Positions 10,042 through 19,082 are shown, numbered from the stretch's first letter. The stretch: DNA of 64,000 bases from Phocaeicola plebeius DSM 17135 (GCF_000187895.1 NZ_DS990119.1:372001-436000); one strand, 5' to 3'. The notes: generated from the letters alone by a model not told the origin. A program made the numbers and translations.

Positions 10042-10709
10042 CGCAGAATCTCCTCACTGTTTCTAGGTGGAACATTAATAACTCCATCCTGCATTTTTGC
10101 ACGAAAAAACATCGCATTTACATTATCTGGATCCGAAAAATCCATGTCATAAAGCATAATACCTAAATCCCGATCTTGGGCCAATGGAGGAGATAAAGTT
10201 TCCCCCTCTTCCAACAAACGGAAATAAGCAGAAAACTCACGTACTCCCAAATAGGGCTGATTAAAACATTGACCTTTCGAAGCCCGGCGCTCAAACATCG
10301 CCTGGTACTTACCCGGATTTTCATCTTTAGTATCCCGCAACTGTCCGTTTGTCCTCTGATTAACTGGTATATACACCAACTTAGCATAAATCCGATAACG
10401 TACATTCTTCAACAGCAATGTATTTCTTTGCTGGCGTTTCTCTTCTATATAAATCTGTTGCGCACGTATACTTCCCACCGCTCCTACTTCATTTCTTCTT
10501 ACAGATGCCCACTGAATAGGACTCAGCACTTCTATCCGAGTCACCTCCCAACGAATAGCAGGTTTCCAAAATATGGCTTCAAAAATAGCGCGAGCTGCCG
10601 ATGGAGTAATCACATCATAACTGACACGTTCTACCTTCAGTTCCGGACGGGTAAAACAAGCCATATCTCCCCATACCTCTAAGCCATACTCCTTATCATA
10701 GTATTCCAT
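10038..10709 (-). CDS. cas5c: Cas5c (Csd5/Cas5d), pre-crRNA processing subunit
   Basis: In type I-C there is no Cas6; Cas5 cuts the repeat RNA and stays bound to the crRNA 5' handle (known). The 223-aa protein opens with YGLEVWGDMACFTRPELKV and continues with YDVITPSAARAIFEAIFWKP, both characteristic of this subfamily. It starts 9 nt after the cas3 stop and overlaps cas8c by 4 bp. It looks intact. Confidence 0.95.
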   Translation of the reverse strand: MEYYDKEYGLEVWGDMACFTRPELKVERVSYDVITPSAARAIFEAIFWKPAIRWEVTRIEVLSPIQWASVRRNEVGAVGSIRAQQIYIEEKRQQRNTLLLKNVRYRIYAKLVYIPVNQRTNGQLRDTKDENPGKYQAMFERRASKGQCFNQPYLGVREFSAYFRLLEEGETLSPPLAQDRDLGIMLYDMDFSDPDNVNAMFFRAKMQDGVINVPPRNSEEILR

Positions 10710-10718
10710 AAATAATAT

Positions 10719-12938
10719 TTATTGTATTAAAATTTCATCTAACCAGTGGTTATGGGTGGTTAACCCTGTTTCACTGGAATATTGTTCTCTATCAGGTAAT
10801 AAATATATTCCTTCAATGACTTCTTCCAGCAACCCTTGCTTCAATAAGGATTGGAAATCACGTTCATTGATATTGACCATAAAATTACCGATCTTTTTTG
10901 AAAGCTCGTATGAAAAACCATTTTTCTTGATTTTAGCTACAAATTCCAAACTATCCACATAATTTACAATTACATTTCGCCCTCTTTCTTCTATCAGTTT
11001 AAATGCTTGTGCTGCCTGCTCAAAATCCATCTCATTGATTCTCGAATTTTGCCTTAAAAGTCCTATTACTCCTTTCTCATCAAAGCTATTACAACGGCAA
11101 TATAACTGACGAAAATAAGTTGTCATCGCTTGCGGAGACAACCAATCGACAATCTTGCCCATACTTTTCCGAGCTTCATTCGCCTCACTTAAAGAACCCT
11201 TCGGCAAAGGTTTATCCAGATTGAAGACATAAGTATCTGCAATACCTAATCGTCCTTCACGGTTACACCTTCCAGCAGCTTGAAGTATGGAATCCAATCC
11301 TGCCTCCTGACGGAAGACTACCGGAAAGTCTATATCAACACCAGCCTCAATTAATTGCGTGGATATTACCCGAATAATCTTATTTGAGGTATCATTTAAC
11401 GCTTCCCGAATTCGTTCTATAGTCTGTCGTATATGTAAGGGACACATTCTGCGAGACAAATGAAAGACCAATCCTTCTTGTGGCATACGGCTAAATATTT
11501 CAAATGCATCATTGCGGGTATTTACAATACACAAGACTTTATCATACTGGGTTAGACGATGAACGATATCATCATAAAGACTACGAAAGTCATCAATATG
11601 AATATTAACACGACGCAATTTATCATGTAAATTCCAATTATTCGGAATAAGTTCTTCTACTTTCTTCAAACCATACAATTGAACTAGATTATTTGTTCCT
11701 TGATGATTGCCTGATAATATAGGCTGGCTTGCTGTAGTGAACAGGAAACTGACCCCAAACAAGCGTTGATAACTATCCATTGCATTTACAATAGGCTGCA
11801 AATACTCACGAGGTAAAGTTTGTATTTCATCTAAAATAACAACACTGTTTGCAATATTATGAAGTTTTCTGCACACTGATGGTTTATTCCCAAATAAAGA
11901 CTCAAAAAATTGAACATTGGTTGTCACAATAATCGGATAATCCCAATTCTCTGAAGCCAGACGTTGCTGTAACTCCAGTTGAGAACTATCCGGCTTATCT
12001 TTCCAAACTTCTTCAAAATCAAAAGATGAGTGATGTTCACATACATTCTCATCACCAAAAATCTTACGCAATATTGCTGCTGTTTGCACTATAATACTAG
12101 TATATGGAATGACGATTATAATTCTGTCTTTTCCATATTTTACAGCATGTTTTACAGCCCATAATAAAGATGACAATGTTTTACCTCCTCCAGTCGGCAC
12201 AGTTAAGGAGTAAAAACCAGGCTCTTTAATTGACTTTTCGCCACATAGATGCTGTATTTTTCTCCTTAGCTGATTCAATTCTGTCTGAGGGGAATTCTCA
12301 GACAATCCTGCTAAATAAGTTACCAATCGGGGCAATAACCCTGTCAAGGGAACGCCATTACCACGTTGGAAATAATTATTTTCATTCAAAAATCGCTCAG
12401 TATCAAGATAATCTGCATCAACCAAGCATGAAAATAACAAACGGATAAAATGATTTAAATCATCAGGTCCAAAACTCTTACCTGTGGGTATCAAATCTTT
12501 CTCAGTAAAATCAGGAACAGGAAATCTTACCCCGGAAGGAATATCATCATTCATCTTCGCATTAAAATCATAGCTATCGGATAAACCAGTATGATGTGAA
12601 GCTATCGGATATGATAAAAGTGGGAACAAATGGGGATAAAGCTTTCGTACTACAAGTGCACCGATAAATGCATGGGGAGTTCTACCCGCATATTTGAGAT
12701 CGGGCTTAAACCCTGAAACTTTCCGAATATATAACTGAAAAGAATCTTGTTCTTTTCCTATATCATGAAACTGCCCGATTATATATCCCATGCGGGCACA
12801 TCCAAAAGCTGAGGCAAACTTCTGCGTAAGCAAAGCTACTCCCTGTTGATGTACTTCATTAGACTGAAAGACCCACGAGTTGGCATCTCCGATATCTAAG
12901 CGTTTAAGGTGTGAAATATATTGAGGCTCTTGCATCAT
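10719..12938 (-). CDS. cas3: CRISPR-associated helicase-nuclease Cas3
   Basis: Recruited by Cascade to unwind and shred the target DNA. The 739-aa protein has an N-terminal HD nuclease domain (His58-Asp59 in GQFHDIGK, with later His residues in SHHTG), then an SF2 helicase: Walker A PTGGGKT (248-254), DEIQ box (370-373), and motif VI QAAGRCNREGR. The HD and helicase motifs look complete. It starts with two ATG codons in a row at 12938. The HU-like gene ends 18 nt upstream on the same strand, so cas3 is probably driven from the promoter before that gene. Confidence 0.97.
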   Translation of the reverse strand: MMQEPQYISHLKRLDIGDANSWVFQSNEVHQQGVALLTQKFASAFGCARMGYIIGQFHDIGKEQDSFQLYIRKVSGFKPDLKYAGRTPHAFIGALVVRKLYPHLFPLLSYPIASHHTGLSDSYDFNAKMNDDIPSGVRFPVPDFTEKDLIPTGKSFGPDDLNHFIRLLFSCLVDADYLDTERFLNENNYFQRGNGVPLTGLLPRLVTYLAGLSENSPQTELNQLRRKIQHLCGEKSIKEPGFYSLTVPTGGGKTLSSLLWAVKHAVKYGKDRIIIVIPYTSIIVQTAAILRKIFGDENVCEHHSSFDFEEVWKDKPDSSQLELQQRLASENWDYPIIVTTNVQFFESLFGNKPSVCRKLHNIANSVVILDEIQTLPREYLQPIVNAMDSYQRLFGVSFLFTTASQPILSGNHQGTNNLVQLYGLKKVEELIPNNWNLHDKLRRVNIHIDDFRSLYDDIVHRLTQYDKVLCIVNTRNDAFEIFSRMPQEGLVFHLSRRMCPLHIRQTIERIREALNDTSNKIIRVISTQLIEAGVDIDFPVVFRQEAGLDSILQAAGRCNREGRLGIADTYVFNLDKPLPKGSLSEANEARKSMGKIVDWLSPQAMTTYFRQLYCRCNSFDEKGVIGLLRQNSRINEMDFEQAAQAFKLIEERGRNVIVNYVDSLEFVAKIKKNGFSYELSKKIGNFMVNINERDFQSLLKQGLLEEVIEGIYLLPDREQYSSETGLTTHNHWLDEILIQ

Positions 12939-12956
12939 AATTAAACTTATTTTTAT

Positions 12957-13553
12957 CTACTCCTTTACCACATACACCGGCTGATACTTCGTCCCCGCAT
13001 TCTTCAACACCCCTTCCTTCATTAGCTCCCGAATCACCCGCGTAGACTTCGACGAATTAAACCCAGTGAGCCGTTCAAAGTCGCGGCGTTGCAGGAAAGA
13101 GTGAGTCTTGAAATACTCCGCTAATTTCTTTTTCACCTCTTCCTCATCCAGCTTAGTAGAATGATGCGCCTCGTCTACCTTGCGCTCCAGATACACACTC
13201 TGAAAGCGGTCAATCAAATCCTTGTCGGGCGTAAACTTGATGCTTCTCACCTGTACATCATCATCCTTAATATACTTCGGATTAATGTCTGGCGCACATT
13301 TCAGGCTCAGACTGAAATAGCCGATTCCTTCCAGATGCACCGCATATCCGTTGCTCAGGTTCTCATAAAGCTCATCGTTCAGGGCTGTGATGACAGCTGC
13401 CACATCGGCTGGAGAGGCGGTACATTTCTTGCGTATCGCTTCACGGATTTCACGGGTGGTCACCACGTCTTTGGTAATCACTTTTGCATGCAACTTCGGT
13501 ACAGAAACTCCCTCCTTTACCGGATTCTCAAACAGGTCAAATTTTATAGCCAT
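12957..13553 (-). CDS. HU-like DNA-binding protein with C-terminal winged helix
   Basis: Residues about 1-125 resemble the Bacteroidetes HU-like family (MAIKFDLFENPVKEG..., TREIREAIRKKCTASPADV..., and GYAVHLEGIGYFSLSL, the arm-proximal strand). Residues about 135-198 look like a winged helix: KLAEYFKTHSFLQRRDFERL followed by STRVIRELMKEGVLKNAG and a terminal YQPVYVV strand. It should bind and bend DNA and could act as a regulator. It is the first gene of the probable cas operon, 18 nt upstream of cas3, and lies just downstream of a phased palindrome array. Its composition matches the flanking chromosome rather than the A+T-rich cas genes. A cas-regulating role is inference from position. Confidence 0.85.
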   Translation of the reverse strand: MAIKFDLFENPVKEGVSVPKLHAKVITKDVVTTREIREAIRKKCTASPADVAAVITALNDELYENLSNGYAVHLEGIGYFSLSLKCAPDINPKYIKDDDVQVRSIKFTPDKDLIDRFQSVYLERKVDEAHHSTKLDEEEVKKKLAEYFKTHSFLQRRDFERLTGFNSSKSTRVIRELMKEGVLKNAGTKYQPVYVVKE

Positions 13554-13600
13554 AATCGTTTTAGTTATATTGTAATTATACTTCTTTCGAAACGCTTATA

Positions 13601-13608
13601 CAAAAATA
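13601..13608 (-). promoter_or_regulatory. Predicted -7 element for the HU-like / cas operon
   Basis: TATTTTTG on the minus strand fits TAnnTTTG. It lies 47 nt before the ATG of the HU-like gene, and its upstream base is the first base of the palindrome array, so a protein bound there would cover the -33 region. Confidence 0.5.
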
Positions 13609-13697
13609 CCTCGACACGTAGCTGTCAAGGTCGCGACACGAACGTGACGAGACATCAGCACGAACGTGTCAAGACCTCGTCACGTACGTGTCGAGGT
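13608..13697. repeat. Four palindromes phased at exactly 22 bp, probable operator
   Basis: Four 10-bp palindromic cores occur at 13615-13624 (CACGTAGCTG, imperfect), 13637-13646 (CACGAACGTG), 13659-13668 (CACGAACGTG) and 13681-13690 (CACGTACGTG, perfect). Their centres are 22 bp apart each time, about two helical turns, which places all sites on one face of the DNA. The outermost units form a perfect 13-bp inverted repeat (13608-13620 with 13685-13697). The array fills the space between the helicase 3' end and the HU-like/cas promoter. Confidence 0.85.
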
Positions 13698-13767
13698 AAA
13701 TTTAACTCATTTTTTAAGAAAAAGCAAGGATTTGCCTTCTAAATTTCAAGAAGCTCATTCCCTATTT

Positions 13768-16700
13768 TTATACCACTTTCAGGTATTGCGGCATCACTGG
13801 TTTCTCCAGTTTCCAGGTGATGTTCATGGGGAAATCACCATGCGAAGAAACATAGTCCACAAGGCCGAAACAATGGAAAGGACAAGTGTTTCCAAAACCG
13901 TCTTTCTTTTCCTCACGCACAAAGAGCACAATCTTGTTATGCCGCTGCGGTTGCTCAGTGTAAATCCGTCCTCCACGGTTGTGATGGGAGTCAGTATTCT
14001 TGGACTGCCAATGGAAGTAATCCTTATTGATGACATAATCATCGTATTGCGTAGAAGGTGAAAAATCTTTGTCGGATTTGTTCAGGGTGACAAAGAGCAA
14101 GGTGGCATCGTATTCTGGCAAATTGAACACACCAGACACCGAACCTGACATTCTTTTCTCTTCAGTTTGCCGTCCAACCAAAGTGAATATCTCCTCACGG
14201 GTATAGCATCCATAAAGTTCAATGCAAGGTAATACCTCAGGGCCAAGCGGTGTGGTGGTAATTTCCAAATGTGACAACAAGTAAGACACGATTTCAGCAG
14301 CTTCTTGCTTGAAATACCGATAACGGTCATCATGCAGTAAAGCCAACGCCTGATACATGCCCATTTCTTTCAGCTCGGTTTTGTCGATTCGCTCCTGATA
14401 GAGATTATAGTAAAGCATAGTGGCATACAGACGCTTGTCTTCGTCCATATAACGTTTACTGCCCGACAGGAAATCGGCCACGAAATGCAAGTAAGAGACG
14501 GTGTTATGATGTATCAGATTGCCCATGCCTTTCTCCAGGCGTCGGGTAATCGCATCATCGGTATAAGAGATACGCCCTGCGGCCCGTTTGAGGGAGGTCC
14601 AACAATTGTTACCCACATATACCACACGGATGTCTTGTCCATTATTCTCCAGGAATTGGGTAAGCGTGGGCAGCGTGGTGTAGGAATTGATTTCTTTCAC
14701 CAGGCGATTTTTGTTGTAGATGGCTTGCTGAATGTTCTCTAAGATGTATTGTCGGGCCTGCTTTTCCATAATAATGCTGCACCCAGTAGGCAAAAGGGTG
14801 AAACCGTTCGCTATCTGCTGGGCAATATTCTTTTCGGGACGCAGAGTAAGGGCACGAAATTTTGAAGCGAAATCATACTTCTTATGAGCTTGTGCCACAA
14901 AATCGAGGACGGTGAGTTCGGTCTTCCCTGGAGAAAGACGGAGACCACGGCCCAACTGTTGCAGGAAGATGGTCAAACTGTCTGTAGGACGGAGGAAAAG
15001 TACCGTATCTACTTCGGGTATATCAACTCCTTCATTGAAGATGTCGACCACACACAGGTAGTGCACCAGCCCGTTACGAAGGTCTTCTGCCAGTTGCTTA
15101 CGTTGCGGTTGCGGCGTATCGGAAGTCAGGCTTTTTGCATTGAATCCGTATTTCTGGAGCTGAAGGGCCATAAAGTCGGCATGTTTCTTATTGACGCAGA
15201 AGCACAGAGCACGACAGGTGTATTCATCGGCCAGGTAACGGTGTAAGGCATCTACGATGTGTTGTGCCCGTTCGGGTACGCACAGTTTGTCGGCCAGTCG
15301 GTCGATAACATAACGTTGTCCGTTCCAGAGGGAATCATCAGTCAGGTCAGTGTCATCGGTCACGCACAGGTATTGGAAGGGAGTCAGCAATCCGGCCTGA
15401 AGGGCTTGCGGAAGGCGTATCTCGGCACTGATGCGTCCGCCAAAATCCGGGCGAAGGTCTTTTCCGTCCATACGTTCCGGGGTGGCGGTAAGTCCAATCA
15501 ACAATTGAGGATGAAAATGCGAAAAGAGTTTCCGATAGCTGTCGGCCTGGCTATGATGAGCTTCGTCGATGACGATGTAGTCGTAATAATCGGCCGGGAG
15601 CTGCGAAAACAGGGCTTCAAACCGTGAGTTGAACATGGAGATAGAGACAAACAGATGGGCATAGTCGGCCTCGGTTTGAGGAGCTTCATTACCGACCCAC
15701 AACGTGCCGAAATTGGCGTCTTGCAACACGCTGCGGTAGGTGTGTAAGGACTGGCGAAGGATTTCTTCACGATGGGCGGTGAACAGGATGCGACTGGTCC
15801 GCCCTACTCCTGTCTGCTGTTGGCAGAAGGACTGATAATCGAAAGCGGAAATCACGGTCTTTCCCGTACCAGTGGCCGCCACAACCAGGTTACGGAAGTT
15901 GCCACACTCCTCACGCTCTACTTTCAGTTTATCTAAAATCTGCTTCTGGTGTGGGAGCAAAGAATAGCGTTGGTACACGAAAGTATCCGGTTTTCCTTTG
16001 AAGGTGTTGCGATGCAATTCCTGTTGGAACTTTTCAATGCCTCCTAGCCGGAAATCTTCAAAGTTCGGGCTGTTCCAGTACAAGTCGAAGGTGGCCAGCG
16101 CGGTCTTGATGATGTGCGGATTTTCTACACTCGTCACGCGCATGTTCCATTCCAATCCGTCGGTCTGTGCCGACTTAGACAGGTTGGACGAACCGATATA
16201 GGCAGTGTGCATGCCGGAATTACGCACAAAAATGTAAGCCTTGGCATGGAGACGTTCGATGTCGGTTTGATAAGAAATATGAATTTCCGTATGAGGTAGT
16301 TCGGCAAGTTGCTGCACGGCCTTAGTCTCGGTCGCCCCGCAATAAGTTGTGGTGATGATGCGTAAGCGGGTGCCTTCGCGTTGGCAGAACTTCTTCAAGT
16401 CATCCAACAGCAAGCGCACACCGGAGAGCTTCAGAAAAGAAACAATAAAATAAATCTCGTCGGCACTGGTAATTTCCCGTCGAATTTCCTCGCCCAATGA
16501 AAGGACACTGTTTCCACCCGTAAACAGGTTGCTCACCCGGAAACCGGATTGTGGGCGGACGGTTTCTGAACGACTGTGCTTTTGCAGGAGGTTCTTTTGC
16601 TGGGTCATCACCTCCATCAAGAGGTTGGAAGTGTCGGCTATCTGCACTTCTTCCACAAGCCCGTACTCGGCCAATATCCGGTTGACCAGTGTCATCCGGT

Positions 16701-16887
16701 CGTGCATATCTTCCGTGTCTTCCAGTTTCTGCCGGATGGCTTTTGCCAGATAATCCGCTAAAATCTTAGGGGATTCGGCCGCGTCTATTTGTTCGCGCAG
16801 GCAAACCAACTGCTGGGATTCAGCCTCCTGTATATCTCGTTCAACTTCCTGATTGATAATATTCTCGTAGATTCCTTTCTTTAACAT
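13768..16887 (-). CDS. PLD-like nuclease / SF2 helicase / DUF3427 protein
   Basis: A 1039-aa three-part protein. Residues about 115-260 contain a phospholipase-D-like site: HAKAYIF (His214, Lys216) with GSSNLS. Residues about 310-700 are an SF2 helicase: ATGTGKT Walker A (338-344), DEAH (441-444), a LIGLTATPERMDG motif III region and a QQLGRGLRL motif VI. The C-terminal ~300 residues resemble DUF3427. Such proteins are large DNA translocases or nucleases that often sit in defence islands. It is not close enough to share an operon with the cas genes: 214 bp holding the palindrome array lie between. The gene looks intact, and the ATG at 16887 gives a full N-terminal helical region. Confidence 0.9.
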   Translation of the reverse strand: MLKKGIYENIINQEVERDIQEAESQQLVCLREQIDAAESPKILADYLAKAIRQKLEDTEDMHDRMTLVNRILAEYGLVEEVQIADTSNLLMEVMTQQKNLLQKHSRSETVRPQSGFRVSNLFTGGNSVLSLGEEIRREITSADEIYFIVSFLKLSGVRLLLDDLKKFCQREGTRLRIITTTYCGATETKAVQQLAELPHTEIHISYQTDIERLHAKAYIFVRNSGMHTAYIGSSNLSKSAQTDGLEWNMRVTSVENPHIIKTALATFDLYWNSPNFEDFRLGGIEKFQQELHRNTFKGKPDTFVYQRYSLLPHQKQILDKLKVEREECGNFRNLVVAATGTGKTVISAFDYQSFCQQQTGVGRTSRILFTAHREEILRQSLHTYRSVLQDANFGTLWVGNEAPQTEADYAHLFVSISMFNSRFEALFSQLPADYYDYIVIDEAHHSQADSYRKLFSHFHPQLLIGLTATPERMDGKDLRPDFGGRISAEIRLPQALQAGLLTPFQYLCVTDDTDLTDDSLWNGQRYVIDRLADKLCVPERAQHIVDALHRYLADEYTCRALCFCVNKKHADFMALQLQKYGFNAKSLTSDTPQPQRKQLAEDLRNGLVHYLCVVDIFNEGVDIPEVDTVLFLRPTDSLTIFLQQLGRGLRLSPGKTELTVLDFVAQAHKKYDFASKFRALTLRPEKNIAQQIANGFTLLPTGCSIIMEKQARQYILENIQQAIYNKNRLVKEINSYTTLPTLTQFLENNGQDIRVVYVGNNCWTSLKRAAGRISYTDDAITRRLEKGMGNLIHHNTVSYLHFVADFLSGSKRYMDEDKRLYATMLYYNLYQERIDKTELKEMGMYQALALLHDDRYRYFKQEAAEIVSYLLSHLEITTTPLGPEVLPCIELYGCYTREEIFTLVGRQTEEKRMSGSVSGVFNLPEYDATLLFVTLNKSDKDFSPSTQYDDYVINKDYFHWQSKNTDSHHNRGGRIYTEQPQRHNKIVLFVREEKKDGFGNTCPFHCFGLVDYVSSHGDFPMNITWKLEKPVMPQYLKVV

Positions 16888-16974
16888 CGCTTGCTGATTT
16901 CAGAATTTCATGCTGAAAGTACAAAATAAAATGAAACTAACTGACATATTTTTAGAAAGAATCCCGAAAAACTT

Positions 16975-16982
16975 TATCTTTG
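16975..16982 (+). promoter_or_regulatory. Predicted -7 element for the DUF3784 gene
   Basis: TATCTTTG matches TAnnTTTG, 22 nt before the chosen ATG at 17005. Confidence 0.55.
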
Positions 16983-17004
16983 TGAATATAAATCATTGGA
17001 TATT

Positions 17005-17313
17005 ATGAACTCATTCATACCCATCTTTTCAGCCTTCTTCATCCTGCTCGGATTCCTCGTCTGGAGATTCCCCAAACTCATTGCAGGATACAACACCATG
17101 ACGCCCGAGCAACAGAAAAAAGTCGACGTCAAAGGGCTCAAAGCCTTCATGTGCCGTGTGTTCTGCGCAATCGGCGTACTAGTCTTCGTGAGCTACCTGC
17201 TTCTACGGCTGTTCATGGACGAAGCGTCGGCCATCAACATCAGCTCCATAGTAGTACCCATAATAGGGGTAATCTATCTGCTGGCCGGTGGCCAACGGTA
17301 CGACCACAACTAA
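17005..17313 (+). CDS. DUF3784-like small membrane protein, 102 aa
   Basis: Three hydrophobic segments (about residues 3-20, 48-68 and 78-94) indicate an inner-membrane protein. The cytoplasmic loop between the first two reads NTMTPEQQKKVDVKGLKAFM, the signature of the DUF3784 family. The ATG at 17005 is preferred over an in-frame TTG at 16996 because it has an A/T-rich leader and a -7 element 22 nt upstream. Function is unknown. The end overlaps the convergent MBL-Nudix gene by 4 bp. Confidence 0.85.
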   Translation: MNSFIPIFSAFFILLGFLVWRFPKLIAGYNTMTPEQQKKVDVKGLKAFMCRVFCAIGVLVFVSYLLLRLFMDEASAINISSIVVPIIGVIYLLAGGQRYDHN

Positions 17314-18452
17314 CGGGATGTCTGGGCGATAATCTCCTTCACCACCTCCACATCGGCTGGGAGCCACGCCACGCTGTCCAGTTCTTCCAGCCTCAGCCAG
17401 GCGGCACTCTCATGCTCTTTCAGCACCAGACTGCCGGAAACGACCGAACAGCGGTAGCAATGCATCGTGAGGTGGAACAACGGATACTCACAGTTTACCG
17501 TGGTGAGGAAGGCATCCACCCGGATGTCGGTGTCCAGTTCCTCGCGGATTTCACGCACCAGAGCCTCTTTCCTGCTCTCGCCCGGCTCTACCTTTCCGCC
17601 GGGAAATTCCCAATAGTCTTTGAACTCGCCATAGCCGCGCTGGGTGGCGAAGTACTTTCCGTCGCGCACCATCACTGCTGCCACTACCTCGATGTGTTTC
17701 TTTACTTCACAGCACTCTCCTTCCCGACAGATGCACCAGAACGGGACGGACTTGGCGTCGGTAAACTCTTTCATCCGCCAGGCTGATTCGAAACCGCTGG
17801 CCACGAAATGCATGGGCACGAACAGACCGGTACGGAACACGTCGAGGAACTGACGGGCTCCGCGGGTGTAGCCGTTGCCGATGCGCCCGTCTACGGGAAA
17901 CATCACCACGTCAAAACGGTCGGTGAGCTTGCGGATGTCTTTCAGCTCGCCCAGGAAACGCTTTTCTTCTTTGGCAGGGTCAATGTAGATGCCGAAGTCG
18001 GGGCTGTAGACCAGTCCCCCATGATAATCGTCGGTCAGGAAACGGGCGTACCAGTTGTTCAGGTCGCCGGCATGGAAGATACGCTTGCCGTCGGTCTCTA
18101 TCACCCACGACACACCGCTGTCGTTGCTTCCGGTGGCCGTCACGCGGAGGAGTTCGTCTTCCCACGTAGCACCTTTCCCCAGCCAGGCGTCGGCTTCTTC
18201 CTTCTGCGCCCGACGGTGTTTCAGGATGTCTTTCGAAAGGATGTAGCGCACGTTCGCTTTCCGGGTCCGCCAGGAGAAGATGTCGCGGTTGAAATGGTCT
18301 TCATGGAAATGACTGGAGAAGACGTACAAGGACTTGGGCGACTGCAACAGACGGGGCATCACGCCGGCAGGGTCCATCCAGTAGTCGAACACGAGGATGC
18401 AGCGGTCGGTTTCGAGGGAAAAGCCGCTATGGAAGATATAGGTGAGTTGCAT
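17310..18452 (-). CDS. Metallo-beta-lactamase-fold / Nudix hydrolase fusion
   Basis: Residues about 1-235 are an MBL-fold hydrolase (SSHFHEDHFNRD as the HxHxDH-like metal motif, plus FHAGDLNNW and FVPMHF). Residues about 250-380 are a MutT-like Nudix domain with a full Nudix box GGKVEPGESRKEALVREIRE followed by ELDTD, and an aromatic QRGYGEFKDYWEFPGG approach. The likely role is hydrolysis of damaged or modified nucleotides; the substrate of the MBL half is unknown. An in-frame TTG at 18476 would add 8 residues, but the promoter element at 18474-18481 overlaps it, so ATG 18452 is chosen. Convergent with the DUF3784 gene. Confidence 0.9.
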   Translation of the reverse strand: MQLTYIFHSGFSLETDRCILVFDYWMDPAGVMPRLLQSPKSLYVFSSHFHEDHFNRDIFSWRTRKANVRYILSKDILKHRRAQKEEADAWLGKGATWEDELLRVTATGSNDSGVSWVIETDGKRIFHAGDLNNWYARFLTDDYHGGLVYSPDFGIYIDPAKEEKRFLGELKDIRKLTDRFDVVMFPVDGRIGNGYTRGARQFLDVFRTGLFVPMHFVASGFESAWRMKEFTDAKSVPFWCICREGECCEVKKHIEVVAAVMVRDGKYFATQRGYGEFKDYWEFPGGKVEPGESRKEALVREIREELDTDIRVDAFLTTVNCEYPLFHLTMHCYRCSVVSGSLVLKEHESAAWLRLEELDSVAWLPADVEVVKEIIAQTSR

Positions 18453-18473
18453 AGGCTGCTTGAATAATTTGTG

Positions 18474-18481
18474 CAAAGATA
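18474..18481 (-). promoter_or_regulatory. Predicted -7 element for the MBL-Nudix gene
   Basis: TATCTTTG on the minus strand, 21 nt before ATG 18452. It forms a divergent pair with the element at 18545-18552. Confidence 0.55.
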
Positions 18482-18544
18482 GCGTTTTTGCCGGAAAGCA
18501 CGATATTACTTAAAAGGCAGAAAAAGACACGTCCAAAATATTCG

Positions 18545-18552
18545 TATCTTTG
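18545..18552 (+). promoter_or_regulatory. Predicted -7 element for the DUF4112 gene
   Basis: TATCTTTG on the plus strand, 18 nt before ATG 18571; it rules out an upstream in-frame start at 18550. Confidence 0.55.
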
Positions 18553-18570
18553 TGCCAAACAAGTTGCCGC

Positions 18571-19062
18571 ATGAAGAGTACGAAACAAGACATAAAACGC
18601 ATGCAGTGGGAAAACGACCCGCTTTACCGGCTGATAAGAACCATCAAGAATGTGATGGACCGATACTACCTCGACCCTCTCGTCGGACTGTTTTTTCCAA
18701 CGGCGGGCGACATTTTCTCTTCGGCCATGACACTGCCCTTTCTCACGGTGTCGCTGTTCAAAATCAAGTCCATTCCCCTCACCCTGGCCATCCTCTACAA
18801 TATGCTGGTGGACATGATGCTGGGTATCATTCCGCTCTGGATTGGCGACCTGCTGGATATTTTCAGCCGTTCGTACGCGAAAAACTACCGGTTGATTGTG
18901 GGTTTCGTGGAAGGTGACAAGGAGGTGATTCAGGAAGTGAACCGCAAGGCCATACTGACAGCCGCAGGCATCCTGGTGCTGTGCGTAATTATCTACTGGG
19001 TGGCCAGACTGGCGGTCTACCTGACTTCCGAACTGTGGGGATGGATTCAAGGATTATTCTAA
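18571..19062 (+). CDS. DUF4112 membrane protein, 163 aa
   Basis: Matches the DUF4112 pattern: an N-terminal basic segment, DRYYLDPLVGLFFPTAGDIFSS, then hydrophobic stretches, then IPLWIGDLLDIFSRSYAKNYRL, and a C-terminal transmembrane helix (about residues 126-150). It is probably an inner-membrane protein of unknown function. The start is set by the -7 element at 18545-18552, which overlaps the earlier candidate start. An RmlD-like reductase gene follows after 20 nt on the same strand, so the two may form an operon. Confidence 0.87.
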   Translation: MKSTKQDIKRMQWENDPLYRLIRTIKNVMDRYYLDPLVGLFFPTAGDIFSSAMTLPFLTVSLFKIKSIPLTLAILYNMLVDMMLGIIPLWIGDLLDIFSRSYAKNYRLIVGFVEGDKEVIQEVNRKAILTAAGILVLCVIIYWVARLAVYLTSELWGWIQGLF

Positions 19063-19082
19063 AAACAACTCATTCATAAGTC

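Noticed and set aside
5376-12938. Missing cas6 gene as a defect
   Set aside because: Type I-C systems normally use Cas5 for crRNA processing and lack Cas6.
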